Shown piece by piece: positions 29,101 to 37,830 of a DNA stretch of 64,000 nucleotides. Under the pieces are notes generated by a model that did not search any database, was not told the origin of the DNA, and saw only the letters and a program-made list of their open reading frames with translations. The position numbers were made by a program, and so were the translations under genes. Position 1 is the stretch's first letter; each line of letters starts with the position of its first letter. This DNA is from Bacteroidia bacterium. Lineage in GTDB: Bacteria; Bacteroidota; Bacteroidia; Chitinophagales; JAUHXS01. The DNA lies in the NCBI GenBank assembly GCA_030426955.1, contig JAUHXS010000003.1, forward strand, positions 62,001-126,000. Direction: 5' to 3'.

Positions 29101-32100
29101 TTATTAATCAGCAAAGAGAATTTTTAGTTCCTGGAGGAAGTGCGATTCAAAAAGTAATGCAGGTTGCTAGAGGACCTTTTGATTATGACTATACAGATGT
29201 CCAAGTAATAATTCACTCTACCTGTCAATATGACCCGACTGGCAACGCGGCATTAATTGTCGATACGGTCACTTTCGATGTAAGCTTCTTGCCGACCTGT
29301 TCTGACATTGAGATCATCAATCCAGACGACCAATGGACGGCTAACAATTCGTTCGACAATGAATTTCCAATTACTGTCGGAGAATATGATGTCAACAGCA
29401 CTGGTTTCGAAAAAGTAAAACTACAATATAAGCCAAGTAGTTCTTCTAGTTGGACTTTGTTAGAAACCTACTTCAGAGACACCACCATTTCAGGATGGAC
29501 AGGAGAGCCTACCTTGCCTCAAACAGGCAATACGGTTACTTATAACTGGCAGCTAGGCTTGCTTCCAGATGGTAATTATGACTTGAGAGCTGTTTCGGAA
29601 TGTGCATTAGCGGAGAAAACTTCAGTAATTCACAGTGGTGTAATGGATCGTTTAAACCCAACGCCTTTTGGTGCACCACAGCCATCAGATGGGATTCTAT
29701 CTCCTGGAGAAGAGATCAGTATTCAGTTCAATGAAATCATAAACGAAGGCTTATTATCCACTGCCAACTTTGACATTCGAGGCGTTCTAAACGGAGGAGA
29801 TATCCGTCACGATGCAAGTGTTCATTTTGATGGCATTAGCAATGAGGTGATGATAGAACAGTTGAATTTGGCGAATAAATCTTTTTCTATAGAGTTTTAC
29901 GCCAAAAGAACTCAGGATGGTGTTAATCAAGTAATGCTTAGCCAAGGTTTAGATGCTAACACAGAAATGAGTATTGGTTTTGATGCTTTGAATAAATTCT
30001 ATTTTAAACTAGCAGGTAAAACCATCACAGCAAATAATGCCACTGATAATGAATGGCATCACTACGCAGTAACTTACAATAGAGAAACTTCCGATGGACT
30101 CGTTTATGTTGATGCAATTATGGAGGGAGTTGACAATTCTTTCAATGTAAACTACACTCAAAATGAGAAGCTATATATCGGAAAATCTAATACAGGATCA
30201 GGCGCACATTTTGAAGGAAATATTCACGAAGTAAGAATATGGTCGAAAGAGTTAACCTTAGGAAACATCAATATTGCTGCAGTTTCTAGAATGATTGGTA
30301 ATGAGGTGGGCTTATTACACAACTGGGAAATGGAAGACGGCTTTGGCAATCTAGCATTAGATAAAGTGCGAGGGAAGCACGCCCAAGTTAATGCAACATG
30401 GGTAGTTGAGCCTGTTGGTTACGCGTTGAGGTTGAATGGAGAAGTAGACCAAGCAGAGTTGCTTCCAGTCAGCTTCGATGGGTCATCAGATTATACAGTT
30501 GAGTTTTGGTTTAAATCTGATGGAGGAACCGATGAGGTGATCCTTTCTAATGGCACTGGAGACTTCAATGATGTCAATACCAGTGGTTGGTCGTTAGGCA
30601 TTGATGCATCTGGCAACTTTTATGCACAAAGTAATGATGAGGTAGTTAATTCTTCCATTAGTGCTACTGACGGTCAATGGCACCATGTTGCTTTAGTAAC
30701 CAAGGCACAAGGCAATGCCATTCTCTTCATGGATGCACAGGAAATGGGAAGCATCGATAATGATAGTCTTAATGGATTTGCGGGACCTGCTTTATGGATT
30801 GGACAGCAAGGGTGGTTTACTGGAGCTATCGAAAACAATGCAAAGCAGTATACTGGAAGTATAGATGAACTGAGATTATGGAATGCGGCCAGAACATTAG
30901 TGCAGATAGATAGAGATCGATACAATAAGCTTTCGGGCAATGAACCAGGGCTGATTGAGTATTACCCATTTGAAACGTATACCACAAATGCAGGTATTAC
31001 AACCGTAACTTCTGACTTGGGTAATGCTTCAACGAGCAACTTGGCAGTAAATACAGATATGACTATTACTGGTACCGCTGCATTGACTCAAGTTACTCCA
31101 ACTATAAAACTAGAGCGACCAATACAAGCAGTTAATTTCACCTATGTGGTTAACAATGATAAAATTATTATCACACCAAACATAGATGATTGGAAGATTG
31201 AGAATGTTCAATTGGATTTTACCGTTTCCAATATTCAGGATTTGAACGGTAATACGCTTGTTTCTCCTGTAACGTGGTCTGCTTATATTGATAGGAACCA
31301 AGTAGTATGGCAAGATCAGGTATTCAATATGGAGACAGAAAAAGGAGTAGAGATAATGTTTGAGTCGGCTGTTGTAAATAACTCAGGGCAAGTAGCAAAT
31401 TACACTATTTCAAATATACCGAGTTGGTTAGAAGTAAGCCAAACCTCAGGTAGTGTAGGTCCGTTAAGCACCGCACTGGTTTCTTTCACAGTACCAACAA
31501 GTGTTAATAATGGTACTTACCAGCAAGACATCTTGTTAACTACTGACTTTGGGTACGCAGAGAGATTAGACGTAACGGTAAAAGTCAAACAATTACCACC
31601 TTCTAATTGGACTGTTACTCCATCTAATTTCCAAAATTCCATGAACATTGTAGGGCAAATAGCTTACGACGGTGTTATTTCACGAAATGGAGATGATATG
31701 TTGGGAGTATTTGTAAACAACGAATGTAGAGGCATTGCTAGCCTAGATTATTTATCGGCATATGACAACTATCAAGTATTCTTATCTATCTACAGTAATG
31801 CAGCAAGTGGGGAAGAGTTGGAATTTAGAATTTGGAATGCTGCAACAGGAGCCGTGCATACTGAAGTGACACATAACTTACCTAGCTCAACATTTGTCAC
31901 AGATGCTTTTTACGGAACAAGTGCCACACCAGAGTTGTTTGATGCTAATAATTACTTGGCAGGAACTCTTGATGTACCTGCAGGATGGAAGTGGGTGTCG
32001 TTCAACTTAGAAGGTGACGATCTAGATGTTGTTGACGATCTATTAGACAACTTATCTCCATCCGTTGGAAATATCATTAAGACCAGAGTGAACGTTAAAA

Positions 32101-33194
32101 ATGGTACAAGTTATACGCAAACTCCATATTTTGATACTTACTCTAATGGCTTTGGGTGGACAGGAAGTATTACACAAAATGATGGGGCTAAAACAGGTGT
32201 GTTGTACAAGCTTAATATAAGCAAAGCAGGTATAATAGAATATGAAGGAGCATTAGTAGATCCGACTGAAGATACAGTTAACCTTGTTGTGGGTTGGAAC
32301 TACTTAGGCTATGTTGGAACACAAAATACATCTATCACAGAAGGGTTGAGCAACTATACACCTAGCAGTGGAGATGTTATTAAAAGTCAATATCAGTCTG
32401 CTATTTACGACCTAGGCTTGGGCTGGTTGGGTAGCTTGGTCAACTTTGAACCAGGAGAGGGCTATATGATTAAAACAGCTACCGAACAAAGTTTCACTTA
32501 TCCTGAATTTGTCAATGGGCTGAATAAAGGAGCAGACGAAAATGAAGGCAGCACGTTATTGGCTAATAGCACTTGGGAAACGCAACCTAATCTATTTGCC
32601 GACAATATGACGATGATTGCACATATTAATAATGATGACGAGCTTTATTCTATCTTCCATTCCAATAATGGATTACTGGGTGCTTTTGTTGGAGAGCAAT
32701 GTCGAGGAATTGCATATCCTCAGTACAACAGTACAACAGATGAGTATGTATATGTGCTAACAGTGAGTGGAAATGATGAGAGCGAAAAGATGAGTTTCAG
32801 GTTTTTCGACATAGAAAACGAGATTCAGTATACCGCTTTTGAATCTACTTCCTTCGAAAACAACAGTATTCAAGGAACGCCTAAGCAACCTTTTGAATTG
32901 ACCTTGTCAAGCGTTGGCTCTGGAAAAGTTGCGTCATCTGACCTGATGGACATATACCCTAATCCTTTTGCAGATCAGACCAATATTGTATTTAACTTGC
33001 CAGAAGCTTTAGATGTAAACATTTCATTAGAAGATTTAAGTGGCAGAATCCTAAGACAATATAATTTGGGAGAACGAACATCAGGTGTTAATTATTTCAA
33101 AATTAATAGTGGCAATTTAGCTTCTGGCATCTATTTTGTTAAGGTGCGAACAAGTGGATTGCAATATGAAGAAAAAGTAATGATTGCTAGGTAA
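23178..33194 (+). CDS. giant T9SS-exported multidomain protein (3338 aa)
   Basis: Signal peptide ~1-28. FN3-like domains ~385-480 and ~481-575. LamG/concanavalin-like domains at ~735-920, ~2212-2380 and ~2428-2600 (LYFDGTDYVEVP; ASVHFDGISNEVMI; PVSFDGSSDYTVEFW). SdrD-B-like or carboxypeptidase-like beta modules lie at ~960-1110. The centre (~1440-2050) is glycine/serine-rich and unrecognised. A BACON-like module is at ~2720-2805. Two copies of a domain with the motif GVFVNNECRGIA/GAFVGEQCRGIA (~2811-2915 and ~3132-3245) bracket a pair of GWxxxSxN...GW.GSL modules (~2933-3110). The last ~85 residues are a type A T9SS tail (DIYPNPFADQTNIVF...GIYFVKVRTSG). The reading frame is intact over 10 kb. 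A large surface adhesin or polysaccharide-binding role is inferred. Confidence 0.93.
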   Translation: MMNKKVLLSSLVTAMVFATFAIKDLSAQTYESSAPGYWELQPQFIDQGGAMNIYFNLEIWDDPNNPWHLEYDHMSQFNLSWDGVIIYRVQHNGIHGDPGLGSAYTVSSPTTTRFESASSYSTYTRTSLEDDITVTYTNTFTYNNTYEVTQVHIRIPYTTDMDFQSAPSLADQFEIYSYYRDRSPSTSSVDDYAGTHYSQTLTYYALEENSSGNDEVDFSITYNSDEGKVDVSFRGEKREGENFYDHLSCIEIHAENLTKETDEIISKIGHNSLGCSQPSGYPTTSFSGVTGESYTFSIKNNDEVYVEQVKRTYPPTSWHYFEYPEPDDDGYFKVQHYFDADDFGDEIRYYITGLYYARDVQGGDNQPVDWWVNESTVETDIDYSLPYVTGLTVTPSATNCEIDLSWDAYTSFGDALRNRVAIYRDGNLITIQNPQVSTTYTDTDVQPGVTYSYQAVAEYERDRNGRLKGNPSGAKNGNIPLPDEPFGLALTQGACASDITVDWGWTGPDPQNFILQRKTSTTGFVVLDDAIPGGARSFIDDNDIVSGELYSYKIAAVDGACSAPGGYTDVVTLTGDTIDISISIAENALQTSKGYFANRTELFWSTTGNNDQYLNRFKIYAREVGSTVAPVLLQTVNESVRTWLHETGDAGVAYEYFVVGERVVSTSCGTLVTSTFEVASLEGFATQGNLPGNELGVAYAVGFRYPTGIVNGNITYSGGVAVPDVKVVAEKYSGNNGNSLYFDGTDYVEVPHGNYLEVDSAMTLSGWFKFEALDQFAVIMEKSGSYGIHIAVDGSGYFYIKNAADHSEHQVSIPASSITTGNWVNITGTYSQATRKIAVYINGDSVNARILSPSLTGIRASSFELSIGRQASTENHYYQGYMDETKLFNRALSAQEVRREAGAVSATNANGLIAYWKMFVGIGNNMYDASHEGSTYHKNDGTIYGANWTTDIPSTTQLGFAGYTDANGNYSINGIGYSGTGENFNIIPSITLGGAVHEFDPSARTLFIGEGNTVQNNIDFEDISSFSFSGNVRFLFDDVEGVPFQSSGSEGIRLYLDGTTVITGANSLPFETDQNGFFDVDVPIGQHFIEFRKNGHVFRDEGRFPATSTWDFQEDLAGVEIWDSTTHTLIGKVVGGTFEAEKPVGFDKTVNNIGKAMFTLTSEDGKIIRNIESDSLTGEFVINLPPKKYISSSVKWVANSVDIINSGDIAPLDLADVFAYNGTYEEDSIFVNDTLVGIDSVFYHVRKDFVHREVPQLVVGDTSGSGISGEMFYQFNRGDTIINIDLSTLPFPAFFSAKDYVLKMTAAEVYTNLDNAETDTVVVTDGQITVNNNIGLGFYVDENGSNVEYGIPEVIDLNTGTLNYTFRAMDPNINEVTSAGLEHTSFTKQLSVTLEVGSYSVSWPNPAMPTEAFPAYVLGAKAIGNSFVTKAPPVVDVILRDPPGSNSYAFWENSVIHTTTEEFYVGGFGNADASFGVGIGTNTLVGGGIMGVGEIAESHLFGTVGFSLSTEVGGGGEVSHSTTFDESIETNADPIQVGSADVFVAKSQNLQSGLSAQVRPVPISECGGNCYGDTMYDAGGGTYRMSRVFQNYLNPVGTPTYLNFSESHIVNVLLPDLELARNSFFNNADYTSNIPPNHPLYGTNNDDPAWEMNATTTNHIRTEIPDFDGMSYTFNWGMDSAKVDSIRHINQQIRLWEEALAMNEIEKWMAKTYSSEGENISMSSGNVLTRSKTTTNSSYSYFSFETSSSISAGMDAAFDGWGLGFEININAEIGMRSSGQNSKGTEESLTTGYVLHDADEDDALSIDVFPSEDKNGVIFSTVGGQTMCPFEDEIVMQYATPALVQTLIDAQNGDIDKAEEEALAFGLIGASQEQAASQAEADEINLSVQRLQALLTAMQGGEVVLSNATLQRDKPTMLINGAKTAQAFNVPADEKANFTLLLQNESETFDHQWYGIQVLDNTNPNGLEISIDGEIINQQREFLVPGGSAIQKVMQVARGPFDYDYTDVQVIIHSTCQYDPTGNAALIVDTVTFDVSFLPTCSDIEIINPDDQWTANNSFDNEFPITVGEYDVNSTGFEKVKLQYKPSSSSSWTLLETYFRDTTISGWTGEPTLPQTGNTVTYNWQLGLLPDGNYDLRAVSECALAEKTSVIHSGVMDRLNPTPFGAPQPSDGILSPGEEISIQFNEIINEGLLSTANFDIRGVLNGGDIRHDASVHFDGISNEVMIEQLNLANKSFSIEFYAKRTQDGVNQVMLSQGLDANTEMSIGFDALNKFYFKLAGKTITANNATDNEWHHYAVTYNRETSDGLVYVDAIMEGVDNSFNVNYTQNEKLYIGKSNTGSGAHFEGNIHEVRIWSKELTLGNINIAAVSRMIGNEVGLLHNWEMEDGFGNLALDKVRGKHAQVNATWVVEPVGYALRLNGEVDQAELLPVSFDGSSDYTVEFWFKSDGGTDEVILSNGTGDFNDVNTSGWSLGIDASGNFYAQSNDEVVNSSISATDGQWHHVALVTKAQGNAILFMDAQEMGSIDNDSLNGFAGPALWIGQQGWFTGAIENNAKQYTGSIDELRLWNAARTLVQIDRDRYNKLSGNEPGLIEYYPFETYTTNAGITTVTSDLGNASTSNLAVNTDMTITGTAALTQVTPTIKLERPIQAVNFTYVVNNDKIIITPNIDDWKIENVQLDFTVSNIQDLNGNTLVSPVTWSAYIDRNQVVWQDQVFNMETEKGVEIMFESAVVNNSGQVANYTISNIPSWLEVSQTSGSVGPLSTALVSFTVPTSVNNGTYQQDILLTTDFGYAERLDVTVKVKQLPPSNWTVTPSNFQNSMNIVGQIAYDGVISRNGDDMLGVFVNNECRGIASLDYLSAYDNYQVFLSIYSNAASGEELEFRIWNAATGAVHTEVTHNLPSSTFVTDAFYGTSATPELFDANNYLAGTLDVPAGWKWVSFNLEGDDLDVVDDLLDNLSPSVGNIIKTRVNVKNGTSYTQTPYFDTYSNGFGWTGSITQNDGAKTGVLYKLNISKAGIIEYEGALVDPTEDTVNLVVGWNYLGYVGTQNTSITEGLSNYTPSSGDVIKSQYQSAIYDLGLGWLGSLVNFEPGEGYMIKTATEQSFTYPEFVNGLNKGADENEGSTLLANSTWETQPNLFADNMTMIAHINNDDELYSIFHSNNGLLGAFVGEQCRGIAYPQYNSTTDEYVYVLTVSGNDESEKMSFRFFDIENEIQYTAFESTSFENNSIQGTPKQPFELTLSSVGSGKVASSDLMDIYPNPFADQTNIVFNLPEALDVNISLEDLSGRILRQYNLGERTSGVNYFKINSGNLASGIYFVKVRTSGLQYEEKVMIAR

Positions 33195-33211
33195 AAGCGT
33201 AAACGTACGTC

Positions 33212-33248
33212 ATACCAGAATCCCGCTTTGGGGCGGGATATCTGGTAT
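33212..33248. repeat. two-step palindromic element after the giant gene
   Basis: Outer arms ATACCAGA/TCTGGTAT and inner arms TCCCGC/GCGGGA form a nested hairpin. It begins 17 bases past the giant gene stop and ends 48 bases before the next start. It could end transcription or be a REP-like intergenic element; it has no clear T-run. Confidence 0.6.
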
Positions 33249-33296
33249 CTCGAAGAAAGAGTAAACATTAAAGGTCTAATCGTTAAAACTAAAACA

Positions 33297-34274
33297 ATGA
33301 AAAAGATATCTGTATTAACCGCTGTATTGATTTTTGCTGTGGGAATTATTTTTGCCCAACCCACTTGGACTGTAAATCCAGCAGAATATAACTTAGACTT
33401 TACCATAACGGGTGCAATTAATGTGGGAGGCGCCATATCTGCAGATGAGTCGGACATAGTAGCTGCATTCGATGAGTCTAACGTTGTTCGAGGAGTCGCT
33501 AATGTTGTTTACAATGCTACTGTAGATGAGTATTTTATCAACATGACCATATTTAGCAATACAGTAGGGGATAGCATTTCCTTTAAAATGTATGATGCTA
33601 GTGCGGATCAAGAGATTGATGCAGTTAATTCCAAAATTGCTTTTGAGCCGAATGCGATTATAGGTTCTGTGTTTACGCCCTTTGTCATATCCGATGAAAA
33701 TAAAGTAACAGGAATCGACTTAAACACTTACTCTGTTCAAGAAAACAATACAGCCAATCAAAGTGTAGCAACGATATCAACTATCATGCCAAGCCCATTG
33801 GACATTGCTTTTACGTATAGCTTAGTCGCAGGGGAAGGCGATGCTGACAATGCTAGTTTTGAGATAGAAGGGGATAAACTAATAGCATTAGAATCATTTA
33901 ACTATGAACAAAAAAGTGAATACCTTATTAGACTGAAATCGTCTACTACAAGTCATGGTAGCATAGAAAAGGCTTTTGTGATTAATATCGAAGATGATAC
34001 GAGCGAAACAGCTACCAATCTGTACGATTTAGAAGCTCATAAAGTCAATATTTATCCTAATCCAAGTAGCGGATATGTCTTTATTGAATCAAAAAATTCT
34101 ACTAACACATTAAAGCAAGTGAAAGTATTAAATTCATATGGTCAAATAGTCCAAGTGGAGCATGATATTACCAGTACAATAGCTTTGGATCTAAATAACC
34201 AACCAAAAGGGCATTATTTTATATGGCTTTCCAACGAAGAAGATTCAATTATTAAGAAGATTACACTGAACTAA
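33297..34274 (+). CDS. T9SS-exported protein sharing a domain with the giant neighbour
   Basis: Starts at MKKISVLTAVLIFAVGIIFAQ; the track start at 33228 adds 23 residues that overlap a palindrome and is rejected. About 325 residues. After the signal peptide, a domain (WTVNPAEYNLDFTITGAI; DIVAAFDESNVVRGVANVVY; SFKMYD) aligns with the two CRGIA domains of the giant protein. A cadherin-like module follows (IDLNTYSVQENNTANQSVA...FNYEQKSEYLIRL). The tail is a type A T9SS sorting domain (VNIYPNPSSGYVFI). It lies ~100 bases after the giant gene, so it is probably its accessory partner. Molecular role unknown. Confidence 0.85.
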   Translation: MKKISVLTAVLIFAVGIIFAQPTWTVNPAEYNLDFTITGAINVGGAISADESDIVAAFDESNVVRGVANVVYNATVDEYFINMTIFSNTVGDSISFKMYDASADQEIDAVNSKIAFEPNAIIGSVFTPFVISDENKVTGIDLNTYSVQENNTANQSVATISTIMPSPLDIAFTYSLVAGEGDADNASFEIEGDKLIALESFNYEQKSEYLIRLKSSTTSHGSIEKAFVINIEDDTSETATNLYDLEAHKVNIYPNPSSGYVFIESKNSTNTLKQVKVLNSYGQIVQVEHDITSTIALDLNNQPKGHYFIWLSNEEDSIIKKITLN

Positions 34275-34484
34275 GTCTATTCTAGGCTTTTTTAGTTTGG
34301 GTGCTAGAATTTCAATTAAGAGAAGCTACTTTTAGCGAGAGGAAAGTTCAGAAGGAAGAAACCCCATTTGTTTCTTAAAGGCATTATAAACTTAAGATAG
34401 AACTTGTCTAAGCTTTTCAATCTATCGTCGCAATTTACTAATAAACTTTCGTAGTCGTCATTCAGAAGTTCTGTCTTGAGATAG

Positions 34485-34862
34485 TCGCAGACTGTCGAAA
34501 CCAACCAGTCGTTTACGGCAACAGCTAATGGGTCTTACAAAGTGATTGTTACACAAGGATCGTGTACGGATACTTCTGCATGCGAAACAATCACTGGTGT
34601 TGGAATCGCTGAAACGACACTATCCAATGGCATTAGCATCTATCCCAATCCAGCTTCTAATTTAGTTACGATTGCAGTTGGTAATCATGTGTCATACGAT
34701 TTAGAAATCATGGATGTAACAGGCAAGTCAATGACTCTTTTACATGATCGAAAGGGAAGCCTTGAACTGGAGGTCCGTCAATACCCTGCAGGAATTTACT
34801 TTGCTGAAGTAAAAAGTGATAATGGCTTTAAAGAACGGGTAAAGTTTACCATTCGGAAATAA
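34485..34862 (+). pseudogene. 5'-truncated remnant of a T9SS type A exported protein
   Basis: The frame opens immediately after a TAG (34482-34484) without a start codon: QTVETNQSFTATANGSYKV, then IVTQGSCTDTSACETITG, which is the closing strand of an Ig/PKD-like module, then a complete type A T9SS tail (SIYPNPASNLVTIAV...GIYFAEVKSDNGF). The GTG at 34542 in the ORF track is within a strand, so it is not a real start. The upstream domains and signal peptide are missing, so this is the 3' end of a larger gene. The breakpoint is near 34485. Confidence 0.75.
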
Positions 34863-34966
34863 AGCGCGGTAATATGTGCTTGGAGCGGTTGCTTTATTGC
34901 AAAATCACTACAGTAGAAAAGTATTAGGTGATGTTTATCAATACTGTGGAGAAATGATATTATTTA

Positions 34967-37036
34967 TTAGCGAATTAGTGTTATGTTTTTATTGAGCTCA
35001 ATATACTTTCCAGAGGTTTTTTCTTTCGCTCTGACATAACACAGGTATGTTCCCTCACTACATACCCTATCTAAATATTTGCCATTCCATACTTTATCGG
35101 AATCATTAAAAATAAGCTTTCCATGACGATCGTAAATATGTATCTCTTCGAGGTTAATATTCTGATAAATTACTTTGAAATAATCGTTAATTCCATCATC
35201 ATTAGGGCTAAAAGAATTGGGAATAAAAACATAATAATCTCCATCAGATACCATACAAGTATCAATATAAATGCTATCCGTGAAAAGACAGTCATTAAAA
35301 ACTACGGAGATACTATAGAGTCCTTTTTTAGATATGGCTATTTGATTAGTAGTATCTCCAGTCGACCAGTTTATTACTTCTGAACCATTCAGATCAATGC
35401 TGATTGTGGTATTTGTATCGCCAAGGGTATCACCCGAGATAGATAAATTATCAAATAAATGATCTACCTCAAAAGTGTCCATACTAGTGCAATCAAATGA
35501 ATCAGTTACTGCTATGTAATACTCACCTGTAGCATATTTGATAAAGGTATCAGTAATTAAAATTCCATTCCACTCCATCTCTTTCCAAGTAGGTTCAAAA
35601 AGGAAAGTTAGTGAGTCACCTTGGCAAAGGGAGGTATCCTCAGTATTCAGATTAATTTTCTGACGAACACTAATTGCTACAGAGTCTTCTATATCGTCAC
35701 AAAACAAACTAAGGGTATAATAATATTTTATTGATTGAGCAGGAAATACATTTGGAGAGGCAACGGAGGTATCTGAAATAAACAAATTGGGTTTCCATGC
35801 TATTGGCAAGTTAGATGATTCAGAAAACCCTATTTGCACTGTATCTCCTAGGCATATAATGGAGTCTGTAAAATTAATGTTTGGAGTATCCACTTCATCG
35901 TGAAATATAGTGTCGTATCTATACAAATTTGGCATTCCTTCTACTAGATAACCTGGAGATAGATTGAGTCCGTTGGAGACGAAACCAGGACTTAGGTAGT
36001 TATTGGGGCGATCAATTCTAGATAAACTGCTAGGTGGAAATCTCGCAATATAGATAGTATCATTTGGGCCGATTTGTGCTCCACCCATAGGAAAAGAATA
36101 CGGAATATGTCTTTCGGTTGCCGAAATAATAGGCGCAAAGCGCTGATAGGTATATACGCCAGAGTTTGGAGGGCTTCCTCCAGCAGTCACATATATTAAG
36201 GAGTCATTAGGAGAGAAAACGACCCCATAATAGTCTCTTGCGGTGGTAGAAATCACTCTCATATTAGATAAGAAGCCTGTATTTCTATCAAAATCAAAAA
36301 TTTGGGCAGAGTTGCCGTACTCAGCGCTTACCAAAGCTTGACCATCATTAGAGGCAATCAGGCATCCACGGTTGCCTACGTTATTTCCCACAAAAGAAAT
36401 AGAAGGAGTATTTGCAACTCCATTTTGGGTTACCAAAAATGCGGCATACATATCAGCTGGGTATTTTCGGGTTACAATCCAATAGTTACCCGTAATGCTA
36501 TGTGATATGGCAGTTAGCTTTTCAGCTACAGAGTCTATTAGGTTAATCATGTTGCCACTAGCACCGAGGCACCTCATATAGGCGGTATCCAGATCGCCAC
36601 GTGGATTAACTACAGTGCCATTTCCAGTGAGTTGCATATTAATTACGATATAGTTGAGTCCTGTGTAAGAACTAGTTGTAGGTCCATCTGTGGTAAAAAT
36701 GTAATACCTATTGGTATCTCCAACAACAGGAGTTATAAGAGCAGATTGAGAAGAGCTGTATCCTCCTAAAAGACCTATTCCGTTGGGCATTATAGAGTCA
36801 AACTTATCCCATACTTGCACTCCATCTGTATAAAATAAAAGATTACCACGACTATCTGACATAGATGAGGCTCCTTCGCCAGTATTAATTTTTGATGTTG
36901 TGGAAACAGTAGTAGGACTTGTATTGAAGTTCAGACCTGCAAAATTCCCAAAGTGCCAGTTGTAATCACTCTTGTTTTGCGATAATAAAGGACCTGCCAC
37001 AGAAAAGCCTATTATGAATATAAATAGTGTTTTCAC
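34967..37036 (-). CDS. T9SS-exported propeller protein with CHU_C tail
   Basis: 689 residues, signal peptide ~1-19. The first ~370 residues (NWHFGNFAGLNFNTSP; GASSMSDSRGNLLFYTDG) match the propeller of the 16852-18702 protein, showing the two are paralogues about 18 kb apart. Ig-like modules follow (INFTDSIICLGDTVQIGF; NTEDTSLCQGDSLTFLF). The final domain (YYVFIPNSFSPNDDGINDYFKV...IHIYDRHGKLIF) is a canonical CHU_C type B signal, unlike the paralogue. It is convergent with the truncated T9SS remnant. Confidence 0.9.
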   Translation of the reverse strand: MKTLFIFIIGFSVAGPLLSQNKSDYNWHFGNFAGLNFNTSPTTVSTTSKINTGEGASSMSDSRGNLLFYTDGVQVWDKFDSIMPNGIGLLGGYSSSQSALITPVVGDTNRYYIFTTDGPTTSSYTGLNYIVINMQLTGNGTVVNPRGDLDTAYMRCLGASGNMINLIDSVAEKLTAISHSITGNYWIVTRKYPADMYAAFLVTQNGVANTPSISFVGNNVGNRGCLIASNDGQALVSAEYGNSAQIFDFDRNTGFLSNMRVISTTARDYYGVVFSPNDSLIYVTAGGSPPNSGVYTYQRFAPIISATERHIPYSFPMGGAQIGPNDTIYIARFPPSSLSRIDRPNNYLSPGFVSNGLNLSPGYLVEGMPNLYRYDTIFHDEVDTPNINFTDSIICLGDTVQIGFSESSNLPIAWKPNLFISDTSVASPNVFPAQSIKYYYTLSLFCDDIEDSVAISVRQKINLNTEDTSLCQGDSLTFLFEPTWKEMEWNGILITDTFIKYATGEYYIAVTDSFDCTSMDTFEVDHLFDNLSISGDTLGDTNTTISIDLNGSEVINWSTGDTTNQIAISKKGLYSISVVFNDCLFTDSIYIDTCMVSDGDYYVFIPNSFSPNDDGINDYFKVIYQNINLEEIHIYDRHGKLIFNDSDKVWNGKYLDRVCSEGTYLCYVRAKEKTSGKYIELNKNITLIR

Positions 37037-37288
37037 CGTTGTCGACCATAAAATACTTGTTTTCCTTAAAGGTATCGTATCAAAAGAGTAGAGAAGTTAC
37101 ACACCTACAATGATATTAGAAGTAATAATTTGAAGTTGTTTAAGCTCTTAGCCAAAGTGAATTAGTTTTATCAATATAGCGCTGCGAAGTCTAATAAGGA
37201 TTTTGGCTTTCCTCTCGTGGATTCAGTAATTATGCTAAAAGTTACAATGCTATCATATTCCAATTCAAAATATTTGGTTGCTGGAATC

Positions 37289-37415
37289 TCAAATTTTGGT
37301 TGGATCAACCTTGACTATTTTTCCATCTTTAGAAATAATGATTGGACTGTTTTTTAAACGCAATCATTTTCAGATATGCTTTTTTAAGCTCTTGTAGTTG
37401 TTCTTTACCGTCCAT
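37289..37415 (-). pseudogene. frameshifted small gene downstream of the PIN toxin
   Basis: Starting at the ATG at 37413-37415, inside the 3' end of the PIN gene, the frame reads MDGKEQLQELKKAYLKMIAFKK and stops after 28 codons at 37329. One base shift at an A6 run restores a coherent end (SPIIISKDGKIVKVDPTKI) that stops at 37289. Removing one A gives a single ~41-residue frame. The run may be a real frameshift, a slippery site or a sequencing error. Overlap with the PIN stop suggests it belonged to the toxin-antitoxin operon. Function unknown. Confidence 0.5.
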
Positions 37416-37830
37416 ATTTTAACCCTTTTAGATATTCTTCTGCAGTCATAATTGGAATGGCTGATTCTTTGAAGTCTTTACCATTTCTCGTAATTAAGAT
37501 ATTACAGTTCGAGTTTAAGGCGGAATAGTATTGTAAACCATCTTCAAAATCTCTAAAATTCGATAGCAGTCCTCTTTCAATTATTTTTTCAGTTAAACCT
37601 ACTGTTTCGCAGAACACTTTAAGTTTAGAAAGTTTTTCTATAACAACTTTAGGCTTATCATATTTAGAAAGCACATAAAATATTGTAGAATATGACATAG
37701 CTGATATTGCAAGCCTGATCTTTCCCTTATCTGCCAATGTGGCAATCTTTGCAATTGAATCATAAAATGGGACTCTTTCTCCAAGTAAGTCTAAGACGAT
37801 ATTTGTATCTAGAAATAATTTATGCCTCAT
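37405..37830 (-). CDS. PIN-domain ribonuclease toxin (VapC-like)
   Basis: 141 residues, standard PIN length. D8 in KLFLDTNIVLD, acidic residues in NFRDFEDGLQYYSA (~94-97) and D119 in ITRNGKDF provide the expected metal-binding set. PIN toxins cut RNA with Mg2+/Mn2+. The start overlaps the end of the DUF6364 antitoxin gene by 4 bases (ATGA-type), so the two are coupled. A small frameshifted gene follows. No signal or membrane segment. Confidence 0.93.
   Translation of the reverse strand: MRHKLFLDTNIVLDLLGERVPFYDSIAKIATLADKGKIRLAISAMSYSTIFYVLSKYDKPKVVIEKLSKLKVFCETVGLTEKIIERGLLSNFRDFEDGLQYYSALNSNCNILITRNGKDFKESAIPIMTAEEYLKGLKYGR

Noticed and set aside
33228-33296. N-terminal 23-residue extension of the 33297 protein
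   Set aside because: The extension lies over a palindrome and would bury the signal peptide; Met at 33297 is preferred.
34316-34504. 62-residue minus-strand ORF (VSTVCDYLKTELLND...)
   Set aside because: No recognised motif and no ribosome site; it lies on the breakpoint of the truncated T9SS gene and cannot be assigned.
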